Source: Papio anubis
Lineage: Eukaryota > Chordata > Mammalia > Primates > Cercopithecidae
Direction: 5' to 3'
DNA: 64,000 nucleotides
Assembly: GCF_008728515.1 (NCBI RefSeq)
Contig: NC_044976.1
Span: 216,877,467 to 216,941,466 of the forward strand
Position numbers and translations under genes: made by a program. Below, piece by piece: positions 1 through 9,060 of the stretch (the first letter of the stretch is position 1; the number at the start of each line of letters is the position of its first letter). Below the pieces are notes generated by a model. It saw only the letters and a list, made by a program, of their open reading frames with translations, made no database searches and was not told where the DNA came from.

Positions 1-229
1 AAGTTGCTCAGGCCAAAACATTTCTGGTTCTGTCGTCACTGTCTCTTTTTTCTTATAACCACGTCCAATGTGTCAGCACATCCTGTGAGCTCTGCCTTCC
101 CAGCTTGGCCACTCCCTGACCACTTCTGGCCAGCTTCATGGCTTCTTCCCTGGCTCAAGCCACCATCACCTGGTGTCTGGATTGTCATGGTGGCATTCTG
201 ACAGGCCACCCTGCATCTGTTATTCTGAT

Positions 230-790
230 TTTAGCAGACAAGGGATTCAGCTAAAATGTAACTCAGATCATATCACTCTTGCCAACATCGTCTGGTGACT
301 TATCACTTTCATAATCAGAGCAACAAACTCATGGTGTATTCCATGCCCCACATAATCCAGCCTCTCCTGCTTCTGAAGATTCCGCTTCTCCCAACCCTTG
401 CTTATTCTACCCCAGTACAGTGGTCTCCTTGCTGTTTTGCAAGAACACTGTCATCTCTGGATTTTTGCACTTGCTTTTCTTCCTGCCTAGAACTCTCTCC
501 CCTTCAGTATCCACATGCATTATTCTCTGTACATTCCTAAATTCTCTCTTAAAGGTCTTCCTCTCTGCGAGGCTGTCTTTGACTATTCTACTGAAAATAG
601 AAGCAAGCGCTTTTTTCTTCTCATTCTTCTCTGCAGTGAAGCACATCTTATGTACTATGTCGTTTTCTTGTTTATTTATTATCTATCTCTGCTCCCAAAA
701 TATAAATTCCTTTAGTCCAGGGACTTCTGTCCATATTAATGATCTCAAGGCTGAGAACCTGTTGGAATGCAGGTTTGAATAAATACAAGT
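230..790 (+). repeat. L2 LINE 3' fragment
   Basis: The text follows the L2 3' region in order: a 'TCAGATCATATCACTC'-like segment, then 'CCAGCCTCTCCTG', then a 'TTTGCACTTGC' box, then 'CTTTAGTCCAGGGAC'. It is heavily diverged, as expected for an ancient repeat. The short open frames over it (for example 420-782) are chance. Confidence 0.65.
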
Positions 791-1016
791 TTGAATCAGC
801 CTTGCATCCTTGTGCTGACGTAATGGAGCACGTTTGCTGCAGGACAAGCCAACATTCCCAGAGCTAAGAGAGATGGGGGAAGAAAAGAAGGATTGGTCAG
901 GTCAAAGCTGGGGACACTACTACATGTAGAGTCACTGACCTAGCCCTGAGGGACATTCAGGACTCAGGCTGAGGGACAGGCTCAAAATAGATTGAAGAAT
1001 CCATGAATGCAGTCAA

Positions 1017-1416
1017 CCTGTTTTCTCAGGCTGCGATAACAAGCTGTTCTAGACTGTGTGACTCACACACGGAGATTTATTTTCTCACAATACTGGAGGC
1101 TGGAAAGTCCAAAATCAAGTCTCTGTGAATTTGGTTGCTGGTGAGAGTCCTCTTCCTGACTTGCAGATGGCTACCTTCTTGCTATGTGATTGCATGGAGT
1201 GAGGGGAGGGAAGGGAGAGAAGACAGGGGAGAAAGAACAAACTCTCTGGTATCTCTCCTGTAAGGGCACTCACCCCATCCTGAGGGCCCCACCCTCACAA
1301 CTTCATCTAACTCTACCTACCTCCCAAGGGCCTCACCTTTAAGTACCATCACATTAGGGGTTCGGGCTTCATCATGGGAAATTTTAAGGAAGACAGGCAT
1401 TCAGTATATAACACCA
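1017..1416 (-). mobile_element. Solo LTR, ERVL/MaLR-like, antisense
   Basis: Read on the minus strand this has the layout of mammalian ERVL-type LTRs (MLT2-like by my recollection): a CATCACATT/ACCTCCCAAGGGCC block, a 'TAAGGGCACT' box, then the 'ACTGGAGGCTGGAAAGTCC' and 'GCTGCGATAACA' segment. There is no internal retroviral coding sequence next to it. The subfamily name is uncertain. Confidence 0.6.
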
Positions 1417-1938
1417 CCACATTGAGATGGTTAGAAATGGTGCAGGACAAATGGGCGGATTTACTAGTTAAGTTGCAAGGGAAACTTTATTAAAGAGGAG
1501 GAAGAACTTACATCGAAGAAAATGTGAGAGGCATCCTGGGCAAATGCAATGTGTAGAATTGGTTGGGTTCATGACTAAATGAACATAAGGTAAAAAAATT
1601 TACAAGACAGTTAAGGAAGTGTAAATGCTGACGGGACATACAGTGATACTAAGAAATTATTGTTAAACAGTTTTGGTGTGATAGTGATATTATAATTATA
1701 TTTTAGTGTCACAAAGTGAATTATTGACAGATGCATTAAATGCAATATTTAAAATAATCCATGGGTGGGAGGAGTGGGTGGGCAATAGAAGAAACAGGTT
1801 GACATGACCTGTTTAATAGTCGAACTTGAGTAATGGAGATGGGGTTCATTATACTATTTTCTATACTTTTATGTATGCTTAAAAAGTTCCCAACTACATA
1901 GTTAAAAATATAACAGGACCACATCGGGCACTTAGAGC

Positions 1939-2313
1939 TTTTTTTTTTCCCCCACATTTTTACTGGGAGCTGTGGGAGGGGCCTCCTCTGTCACTGGGGG
2001 CGCTCACAGTTTCTTCAGCCGCTCCAGGCTGGGGCCCTGGGGGTCTGGGGGTGGCTGGGCACGTCCGGCTGGTCCCGTCATCGCGGACGGGCACTGGGTA
2101 GTTGTGGGGCGTGGCCTTGTTGGTGGTGATGGAGTACTTGGTGTAGGGGCTGAACGGGGGCAGAATCACAGCGAGGCTCCCGACGACGAAGGACACGACG
2201 AGCGCTGGCTCCTCGGCCCAGGCATTCCTGAGGAAGCCGCGGAGTCTCGCGGCCATCTTGGTCTCGGCGGCGGCGACAGCGGCGAGCCCGCGGAGCACGC
2301 TGGGAGTTGTGGT
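1939..2313 (-). pseudogene. NDUFA3: NDUFA3 processed pseudogene
   Basis: The minus strand encodes an intronless copy of NDUFA3, a small accessory subunit of mitochondrial complex I with one membrane segment. The copy starts MAARLRGFLRNAW at 2256 and keeps the hydrophobic stretch VVSFVVGSLAVILPP and the NYPVPVRDDG segment. A 1-bp deletion just after DDG shifts the frame. The parental C-terminus (ending LKKL and TGA at 2004-2006) continues in another frame. A run of 10 T at 1939-1948 is the poly(A) tail, and a mutated poly(A) signal (AGTAAA) precedes it. The parental 5' UTR is present to about 2313. It sits antisense in the NLRP3 last intron. No clear target-site duplication was found. The lack of introns and the A-tail indicate L1-mediated retroposition. 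Confidence 0.88.
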
Positions 2314-2448
2314 CCCTTTTTGTTTGTTTGTTTAACATTTTAGAAGTGTGTGGAGTTTAGGGAAATGGAGAGAAGACACTTCTAAGGTTAACGACTCTGA
2401 GAGAGTTATCTGAAGTGTGCAACCCAGGCTCTCTATTTGCTTTTACAG

Positions 2449-2548
2449 GTTGTCTGAAATGTATTTCAATTATGAGACAAAAAGTGCGTTAGAAACACTT
2501 CAAGAAGAAAAGCCGGAGCTGACCATCGTCTTTGAGCCTTCGTGGTAG
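2449..2548 (+). CDS. NLRP3: NLRP3 terminal coding exon (partial gene)
   Basis: NLRP3 is the cytosolic sensor (PYD-NACHT-LRR) that nucleates the caspase-1 inflammasome. Only its last coding exon lies here. After the acceptor TTTTACAG, one base completes a split codon and the frame reads LSEMYFNYETKSALETLQEE, continuing to a C-terminus FEPSW and TAG at 2546-2548. This is the C-terminal tail after the last leucine-rich repeat. As I recall, human NLRP3 ends ELTVVFEPSW; here the first V is I. The N-terminal and catalytic parts lie left of the window. The gene is + strand and ends tail-to-tail with OR2B11. Confidence 0.92.
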
Positions 2549-2875
2549 GGGTGGAAGCAGCGCTGCCAGACGCGGCGGTCTCCGGCCTCCAGCCGGGGGT
2601 CCCTCCAGCCGGGGGTCCTCAGGGGGAGCGAGCTGCGACCCATGCGGGCCAAGAGCACAGCTCTGTGATCCTTCCGGGGGAGTGTCGGAGAGGAGAGCGC
2701 GCCCGCCGGCCTTCGTGTGGAGAGCTGGGGCGGCTCCTTTGCGCCCGGGTGAGGGAGACCCCAGGGCACTGACAGCAGCGGATGTTGTTCTCATCCCAGC
2801 GCCTCAGTTAGAGGATGTTCCTCTTGGTGACCTCATGTAATTAGCTCGTTCAATAAAGCACTTTCTTTGTCTTTA
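2549..2875 (+). other. NLRP3: NLRP3 3' UTR
   Basis: This runs from the NLRP3 stop to just beyond the poly(A) signal. It is GC- and CpG-rich for about 250 bases, then becomes AT-rich with a conserved-looking end (CCTCATGTAATTAGCTC) before AATAAA. An ACTGACA heptamer at 2768-2774 matches a miR-223 7mer-A1 seed site. The several ORFs of 76-102 codons on both strands here follow from GC content and I do not treat them as genes. The exact cleavage site is inferred. Confidence 0.8.
2852..2857 (+). terminator. NLRP3: NLRP3 poly(A) signal AATAAA
   Basis: A canonical AATAAA about 300 bases after the stop is followed by a T/GT-rich stretch (CTTTCTTTGTCTTTATTTTTC) that can serve as the downstream element. 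Cleavage is expected around 2868-2880. Confidence 0.8.
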
Positions 2876-3984
2876 TTTTTCTCTTCTCACTGTCTTTCTT
2901 TTTCCTATCATTTTTTTCTTCTTTGTTCTGTTTACTTTTGCTCATATCATCATTCCTGCTATGTTTCTATTAACTGACCATAACACAGAACTAGTTGACT
3001 GTATATTATGTTGAAATTTTATGGCAGCTATTTATTTATTTAAAATTTTTGTAATACTGTTGTTTTCTAATAAGAATAATCCATGCTTTGTGTAGCTAGT
3101 TGAAAATTCAGGAATATGTAAAACTTTTTTTGTATTTATTTAATTAAATTGTTTCCTTTTCTTAATTTTAAAAAAGAGTACCTGGAAATTTTTAAAATTA
3201 TTTCTCTAAAGCACTAAAGGTAAATTAAATTGCTTGGTGCATTTTAAAAGTCACTTTGGCAAATGGTTCTATTGTAGATAATTTTTAAACTACCTCACTC
3301 TAACTGTAATGAGTGGAATTTCATCTTTGCTAGGATAGAATTGAAAATCGTGGAGTGAAAGGTTTGAGAGTATCAGAGCCTGCACTCCTAACTAGAAGTA
3401 TTATGCAGAAGATGCATCTTGCTTTCAGTTGATAACAGCTTATTTTGGATGTATCCCATCCGAGGAACAGTTCATCTATCATACTTCACAGAGCATTAAG
3501 TTTTAAGGAAATATTTACTAATTGCTTCTCAACACATGGACAATTCTTAAACCGCATGGAATTGCTCAGGATGGAAATCCTACTTCCTCTATACAATTAG
3601 CCGTCAAAGTAGCCACACTTTGCTACTCAAAGTGTGGTCTATAAACTGTCAACATAGGAGTTCGTGTAAGAATGTAAAACAATCACATTATTAAACATGC
3701 CTTTTAGATGAGCTGACATTTAAAAAAAACCCTTAAGACTGTTTTTATAAGGGAAACAGTATGAGATTTACATTCTATTGCAAACTGTCTTGTTAGCACT
3801 TCTGAGCAGCACCAACTGGAGATTGGGTTTCTGCATCTTGGTGAACTATTACCAACTGCCTTCCTGCTACAAACACTTTGATACCCTGTATAAATAATGT
3901 AATCAGAAACACATAGCTGAGCTTGAAAGAGAGAAAGATAACTTTTGGGCATTAGGACTTTAAAACTGGCCAGGTTGCTGAGAA
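2876..3984. other. NLRP3-OR2B11 spacer, unclassified AT-rich DNA
   Basis: No gene is visible. The first half is T-rich (to about 3200). A small piece around 3625-3660 (ACTCAAAGTGTGGTC) resembles a MER5-type hAT fragment. The remainder is unclassified. Confidence 0.5.
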
Positions 3985-4615
3985 TGCCATTATTTCATTC
4001 CTTTTTATGACTGAATAGTGTTTTTCCATGGTATATATCTCACATTTTCTTTTTCTTTTTTTTTTGAGATGGAGTCTCACTCTGTTGCCCAGTCTGGAGT
4101 GCAGTGGCGCAACCTCAGCTCACTGCAACCTCCGCCTTCCGGGTTCAAGCAGTTTTCTGCCTCAGCCTCCTGAGTAGCTGGGATTACAGGTGTGTGCCAC
4201 CATGCCCAGCTAATTTTTGTATTTTTAGTAGAGACGGGGTTTCACCATCTTGGCCAGGCTGGTCTTGAACTCCTGACCTCGTGATTCACCCGCCTTGGCC
4301 TCCCAAAGTGCTGGGATTATAGGCATGAGCCACTGCACCCAGCCTATCTCACATTTTCTTTATTCACTAGTTGACTGATGGGCATTTGGGCTGGTTCCGT
4401 ATTTTTCCAATTGCAAATTGTGCTGCTATAAACACGCATGAGCAAGTAACTTTTTCATATGATGACTTATTTTCGTCTGGGTAGATGCCTAGTAGTGGCA
4501 TAGCTGGATCAAATGGTAGATCTACTTTTAGTTCTTTAAGGAATCTTCACACTGTTTTCCATAGTGGTTCTACTAGTTTTTGTACTAGTTTACATTTCAT
4601 GGAAAAACTTTCTAT
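3985..4615 (-). repeat. L1 3' fragment, antisense, split by an Alu
   Basis: Both flanks of the Alu at 4053-4344 read as antisense L1 3' sequence: 'TATGACTGAATAGTG' and 'CCATGGTATATATC' on the left, 'TTGACTGATGGGCATTTGG' and 'TAGCTGGATCAAATGG' on the right. The two parts join if the Alu and one duplicate of the target site are removed. There is no coding potential. Confidence 0.8.
4053..4344 (-). repeat. Alu (AluS-like), full length, antisense
   Basis: A complete dimeric Alu in reverse orientation with the poly(T) at its left end. It is flanked by a perfect 17-bp target-site duplication TATCTCACATTTTCTTT at 4036-4052 and 4345-4361. The insertion is inside an older L1 fragment. Confidence 0.93.
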
Positions 4616-5135
4616 AGAAGAAAATGTAAACTACAGAGAGAAAAAAAATCCAAAATCACAGGAAAGAGATAGCAATCTACTTAATTCCTGGAATTGTCTG
4701 AAAAAGTCATGTAAAATTTGTGGAGATTTAAGTATATGGAGAAAAACACATATTCATTATAAGTAAAATAAGATTGTATTTCAGCTTCATCTTGTGTATA
4801 CTTAGGAGTAATAGAAGACACAAATGGGGAAAGAATAAAAGAAATACAGGAAGAGGAAAAGAGAAAAGAATCAGGAAATTGGAAGTTAAATAATTCCACA
4901 CATACTTATTGAAGTCTATTTAAACAATGCTTAAAAACATATGGCCTCTTAGAATTACACTTTTAAAATGAACTTTGTCGCTATGGGATTTGGGGTATTA
5001 TGACAGGAAGTGAGATGTTTGAAGACAGAGTTTTTGAGCTCTCTGGGTATTAACTCCTTAAGTGAAAGATGCTCTGAGTGCACAATAGACTTGTGCAGTG
5101 CTCTTTAATTGATGGAGATGCTACATCTCACGTCC
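4616..5135. other. Intergenic, downstream of OR2B11
   Basis: AT-rich, with no recognisable gene. On the minus strand it follows the OR2B11 stop and must hold that gene's 3' UTR. The nearest candidate signal is a variant ATTAAA (TTTAAT at about 5104-5109 on the + strand), close to the stop and unproven. Confidence 0.4.
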
Positions 5136-6092
5136 TCATCGTCCACAGAGCCTCCAGATCCTGGCCAGGAGTCTCCTCAGAGCCCCTTTCACATCTTTAT
5201 TTCTCAGGGTGTAGATGAAGGGATTGAGAGTGGGGGTGATTATGGAATAGAAGAGAGAAATAAATTTGCCCTGCTCTTGGGAGTAGCTGGAAGGGGGCTG
5301 AAGATACATGTAAATGGCAGGTAGGTAGAAGAGGGAGACGACCATCAGGTGGGAGGAACACGTCCCAAAGGCCTTGTGTCGTCCCTTGGAGGATTGGATC
5401 CTGAGCACTGCGCGGGCAATAAAGCCATAGGAGAGAAGGATGAGAGCCAGGGGCACCAACACGAAGAAGGCCACCAGCACAGCCAGCGTGGCATCATTCA
5501 CAGCTGTGTCGGCACACGACAGCTTGATCATGGCCGGCACCTCGCAGAAAAAGTTGTTTAGCACCTGCCGCCCACCGAACGGCAATTGCACAGTCAGGAC
5601 CACCTGCACGAAGGAGTTGCCGAAGCCACTGAGCCAGGCCAGAGCCACGAGCTGCTGACAGAGAGCACGGTGCATGAGAACGGCGTAGTGCAGGGGCTCG
5701 CAGATGGCCACATAGCGGTCCAGGGCCATGGCGGCCAGGAGGATGCACTCCGTGCATCCCAGCCAGTGGAAGACTGCATACTGCACAGTGCAGCCTCTGT
5801 AGCTGATGGTCTTCTGGGAACTGCCCATGTTGACCAGCATCTGAGGGACTGTAGTGGTGGTGTAGCAGAGGTCCAGGAAGGACAGGTGGCTGAGGAAGGT
5901 GTACATGGGACTGTGGAGTTGAGGATCCAGCTGGGATGCCAGGATGATGGCGACGTTCCCCAACATGGCCAGCACGTAGGACAGCAGGAGGACCACAAAG
6001 AGAGGGAGTTCCAGCCATGGCCTGTCAGACACACCCAGAAGGATGAAGGCTTTAGGGGGGTCCCCTGAGAAGCTCTGGTTGTCACTTTTCAT
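5136..6092 (-). CDS. OR2B11: Olfactory receptor OR2B11 ortholog (intact)
   Basis: A single-exon class II odorant receptor, a Golf-coupled seven-transmembrane protein of the olfactory cilium. The frame is 318 codons from MKSDNQS at 6092; the human protein is about the same length. The frame stays open for 77 codons upstream, but the MKSDN start matches the family and places N-glycosylation site NQS at residue 5. Motifs are GN in TM1 (45-46), PMY (62-64), MALDRYVAIC (122-131), SY at the TM5 end (221-222), KAFGTCSSHL (240-249) and PTLNPFIY (287-294). Cys101 and the loop cysteines 183 and 193 are present, but the first loop cysteine (usual LPFCG) is Gly173. A likely splice acceptor (TTTGTCACAG) lies about 20 bases upstream, as is usual for receptors with 5' noncoding exons. 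Ligand unknown. Confidence 0.92.
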   Translation of the reverse strand: MKSDNQSFSGDPPKAFILLGVSDRPWLELPLFVVLLLSYVLAMLGNVAIILASQLDPQLHSPMYTFLSHLSFLDLCYTTTTVPQMLVNMGSSQKTISYRGCTVQYAVFHWLGCTECILLAAMALDRYVAICEPLHYAVLMHRALCQQLVALAWLSGFGNSFVQVVLTVQLPFGGRQVLNNFFCEVPAMIKLSCADTAVNDATLAVLVAFFVLVPLALILLSYGFIARAVLRIQSSKGRHKAFGTCSSHLMVVSLFYLPAIYMYLQPPSSYSQEQGKFISLFYSIITPTLNPFIYTLRNKDVKGALRRLLARIWRLCGR

Positions 6093-6120
6093 GTTGCGGT
6101 ATTTTCTGGCACCTGTGACA
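6093..6120 (-). promoter_or_regulatory. OR2B11: Probable 3' splice site of OR2B11 5' UTR intron
   Basis: On the minus strand a pyrimidine-containing stretch ends TTTGTCACAG, with the AG at about 6113-6114, just upstream of the ATG. Olfactory receptor coding exons are usually preceded by an acceptor close to the start. The upstream exon and promoter cannot be located by eye. Confidence 0.45.
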
Positions 6121-6319
6121 AATTGAGAAAATCCGAATGAATAATACCTGAGAAGAGGAGCTGATCGCTTTCCTCCGTCTTGCATCCACTCTTCCTTCCC
6201 CAGGTGATAGCCTGTTTGATTCTCCTTACCTCTGTGGAGACGCTGGGATGTGGAGGGATCAGAACAAAGCGCCCCAGCAGCAGCCTGTGGGTCTTTGCTC
6301 TCCTTCCTACTCAGTGGCC

Positions 6320-6430
6320 TCAACTAAAGCCATTTAATCTCCCTGAACTTCTGCATCTGTGAAATGGGGAGAAATACCTGCTTCAACTGCCAAGGCTTGG
6401 GGACGATAGAGACATTAAGTATGTGAGAAG
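6320..6430 (+). repeat. MIR fragment
   Basis: 'CTTCTGCATCTGTGAAATGGGGAGAAATACC' follows the MIR core ('CATCTGTAAAATGGGGATAATA'). It is short and diverged. Confidence 0.5.
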
Positions 6431-7860
6431 AATACCTCATGAATGACAGTTGTGTTCCAGGTAGAGTGAAGCCTGCCACAGCTCCCATCACTGTCAGAAT
6501 GTTCGATTTCTGTCTACATCCACATCGACAGGGAATTGTCCACCTTTTTAGGCTTTCTCATTTTGGGAGGTAGTGGTAGGAGGCAGGTGGGTGGTGACAT
6601 AAAGCAAGCAGAAGGGCTTTGTGAGCAGCTGGGGGCTGTATTGATAGAACCACCCCCCATCACCTGCTCACGCTTGCATCTGGCTCCCCGATTCATGCTG
6701 ATCTCTGCTTTCAAGACCGCTCACGCACAGGCAGCCCTGTCACTCACACTGGTGGTAAAAGCAGCACAGTTCTAGGTCCTGTGAGCCTCTGGAGTGGAAG
6801 AGCCAAGTCATATGTTACTTCAGCCCCTGAATAGGTCATGGTAGTTAATGAGACCCCAGAGCATGGAATTTTGAGCACAGGGAGAAAGCTCTTGATTGGC
6901 ATGAGAAAGGTAGTCCCTGGAACTGTCTACGGAAAGATCAGACTGCCCTCTATGGCTAGGTTTTATCTGATGGCTTGAGTGACATTCCAATTTCCTGCAC
7001 AATTTCTTTGCCAAGCAGCTGTCACCACTCAGTGATAGAAAACAGCCAATTTGATTTCTGAAACCATTGCTGTTAGGAAGCAACTGGGTTGCCACCTGCT
7101 GATTAGTGGCTCCTTTCGACTGCACCCTTGGCTTCTCACCTCCTACACTCGCTCCAGCATTGCACACCTTCCAGTTCCTGATGGGGATGATATGCTCCAT
7201 GATAGGATTGAAAAATATTATTAATAAACAATAATTAATAATTTATTACTAAATCCTGCAAGCAGATAATTTATGAAGGATTTTTATTCTTGATGTGGTA
7301 CCTTATGCATAGACTGTAAAACTAACGGAGATCTGCTCAGCTTAGATGTTGCAGCAGGTGTTCCCCGCTGCCCCAGTTGATATTCTGATGAACTCTACTG
7401 TTACTGGAAAACAACTCAAACTCCAGGGTTTCAGTGGAGGAATAAGTTCAAAATTTCCCTCTTGCTTCTCTAGTTTCAAAACTACACACGGTTTGTTAGA
7501 AAGTTCCCAATATTCTTGGAAACACTCAATTACTGTACTTCCTCCCAGATTCTATCAACAATACTTACGATATAAACTTCACAGAGTGTGATCTTATCTC
7601 CAACGAGCTCAACATGCCAGCCAAAACAGTGAGCTGCGGCTGAGCAAAGTCAAGCAAGCACATGTTCAAGCCTAATTATTAAGCAGTAAAGGAATTAGGA
7701 CATTTCTCCTTCTGAGATTTCTCATTCCAGACTTTCTTTTCAGAGCCTAACCTGGGAGAAAAGGGAGAAGTTGTAGGGATAGTGAAGAAAGAAATGAGAG
7801 AATGAAGGAAGCAAGAAAGATAGAGGGGTAAATGTAGGCGGCAATTTATAAGAAAGACAA
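6431..7860. other. Intergenic, no gene seen
   Basis: No recognisable coding sequence or clear repeat. Open frames here (for example 6820-7200 minus) lack any familiar motif. Confidence 0.4.
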
Positions 7861-7864
7861 GTTA

Positions 7865-8060
7865 TTTGCCACTCACGACGAGCCAGGTACTGTAATAATA
7901 ACTTGATGTTGCTTTAATATCTCAGCAAGGTCCATGTTTTCACCCCTAATTCACTGAGTGACTTGGGAGGATAGCTGGTCTACCTTAGTTACACAGCAGC
8001 AAATGGTAAAGCCAGGACTGAAAGCCAAATTCCTGCTCTTAACTACTATTCTCTCCAGAA
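7865..8060 (-). repeat. MIR-like SINE relic
   Basis: It reads as an antisense MIR: 'GAGCCAGGTACTGTAATAATAA', then the 'GTGACTTGGGAGGATAGCTGG' and 'TACACAGCAGCAAATGGTAAAGCCAGGA' segment. Diverged. Confidence 0.5.
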
Positions 8061-8232
8061 CTTTGCTTTAAAAAAAGAGCAGCTGGTGACATGGGAGCAG
8101 CAAGGGCAGTCGCCTAAATGACTGAGACAAAAGAAGATGCTGGGAAGGGGAGATGAGAGAGAGGAAGGTCACAGGAGAGAAAGCGGCTGGGATTACAGAG
8201 GAGAGGTTTTCTTGTAATTATAGTCCACTGTA

Positions 8233-8299
8233 CATGTGCACACCTACGTACACACGTGCACACACCTGCATGCGCGCACACACACACACACACACACGG
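8233..8299 (+). repeat. (CA)n with alternating purine-pyrimidine lead
   Basis: A stretch of nearly pure alternating purine-pyrimidine (TACATGTGCACAC, ACGTACACACGTGC, CATGCGCGC) leads into an uninterrupted (CA)n at about 8275-8298. This composition favours Z-DNA. Confidence 0.9.
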
Positions 8300-8429
8300 T
8301 TTCTCAACGGCAAAGCTGGATACTCCCCAGCCCTGCCCCTCATGCCCTGGATCTGATGCTCTTCTATTCAGGCCTTTCCACATGGAGCTTTCGTAGGTGT
8401 CTGGCCTCTGCAATCCTTGACCTTCTTTC

Positions 8430-9060
8430 ATCTTCCAAGTACAGGTGCCCCCCACGGCACAGCCTTGCTTCCCTGGATGGACACAATCATTCCCACAAAT
8501 GTCGCCGTGGCATTCAAACGGAATCCCTCCAGGCTGTTTCTACATCTGCCAGTTCCTCACTGACCTCTAACCTCCTTTTTGACATTGTGAACCGAGGCAT
8601 CCCAAATTTCAGCTGGCAGCCATCCTCCCAGACTCAAAGCAACTCCTTCACCTTAATTCTGGCTGACTTCTCCTCAGTCACGGTGACACCAAGTACTGAG
8701 GTTCTTTCTAATCATGTTCTACTCCTCATTCACTCTAGTTCAACACCAAAGTTAAATAATTCAACACCCATGCAGTGCTGTGATCCCACCCATACAATGT
8801 TGCTTCGTTGCAGGCACGCACCGTCTGAATCCTCACCACTGCCATCCTGGGCAGAAACCCTCACCAGGAGCCCTCTTGGAACTTGCTACCTGCCTCTCTG
8901 CAGGCAGCTTCAACCCCTCACTCACCCTCACACGAAGTCATCTTTCTGAGACTCAGGCCTTAAGAGCAAAGATACCTTTAGGTGTTTCAATTACCAAAAA
9001 TATAAGAACCCATCGCTCAAGGAGTTATCTGCTGATTGTATTGTGTTCACACTGAATTCC
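8430..9060 (+). repeat. Probable L2 LINE relic
   Basis: Diverged sequence with L2-like order and composition, including 'CATCTGCCAGTTCCTCACTG' and 'ACTGCCATCCTGGGCAG'. It underlies a 237-codon open frame (8236-8949) that begins inside the CA repeat, which I do not regard as a gene. Confidence 0.4.

Larger units (their letters stand above)
1..2448 (+). other. NLRP3: NLRP3 last intron (3' part)
   Basis: Everything left of the terminal NLRP3 exon is intron. The 3' splice site is a pyrimidine-rich stretch ending TTTTACAG at 2441-2448. I looked for the preceding leucine-rich-repeat exon and did not see it, so the intron extends past the left edge. It contains an L2 relic, an antisense ERVL-like LTR and an antisense NDUFA3 retrocopy. 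Positions 1420-1930 hold nothing I can classify. Confidence 0.8.

Noticed and set aside
1..2448. Second NLRP3 leucine-rich-repeat exon in the left flank
   Set aside because: No frame shows the expected LRR text or matching splice sites before 2449.
2489..2840. Several 76-102 codon frames in the NLRP3 3' UTR
   Set aside because: High GC lowers stop frequency; none has a motif, and they overlap each other on both strands.
5494..6085. Long frames overlapping OR2B11 in other frames and on the opposite strand
   Set aside because: They are shadows of the GC-rich receptor gene, translating only because it is open in its own frame.
6093..6323. 77-codon N-terminal extension of OR2B11
   Set aside because: It crosses a likely splice acceptor and has no receptor homology; receptors begin with a short tail before TM1.
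8236..8949. 237-codon open frame on the + strand
   Set aside because: It starts in the CA repeat (THTHTH), has no family motif, and lies over a probable L2 relic.
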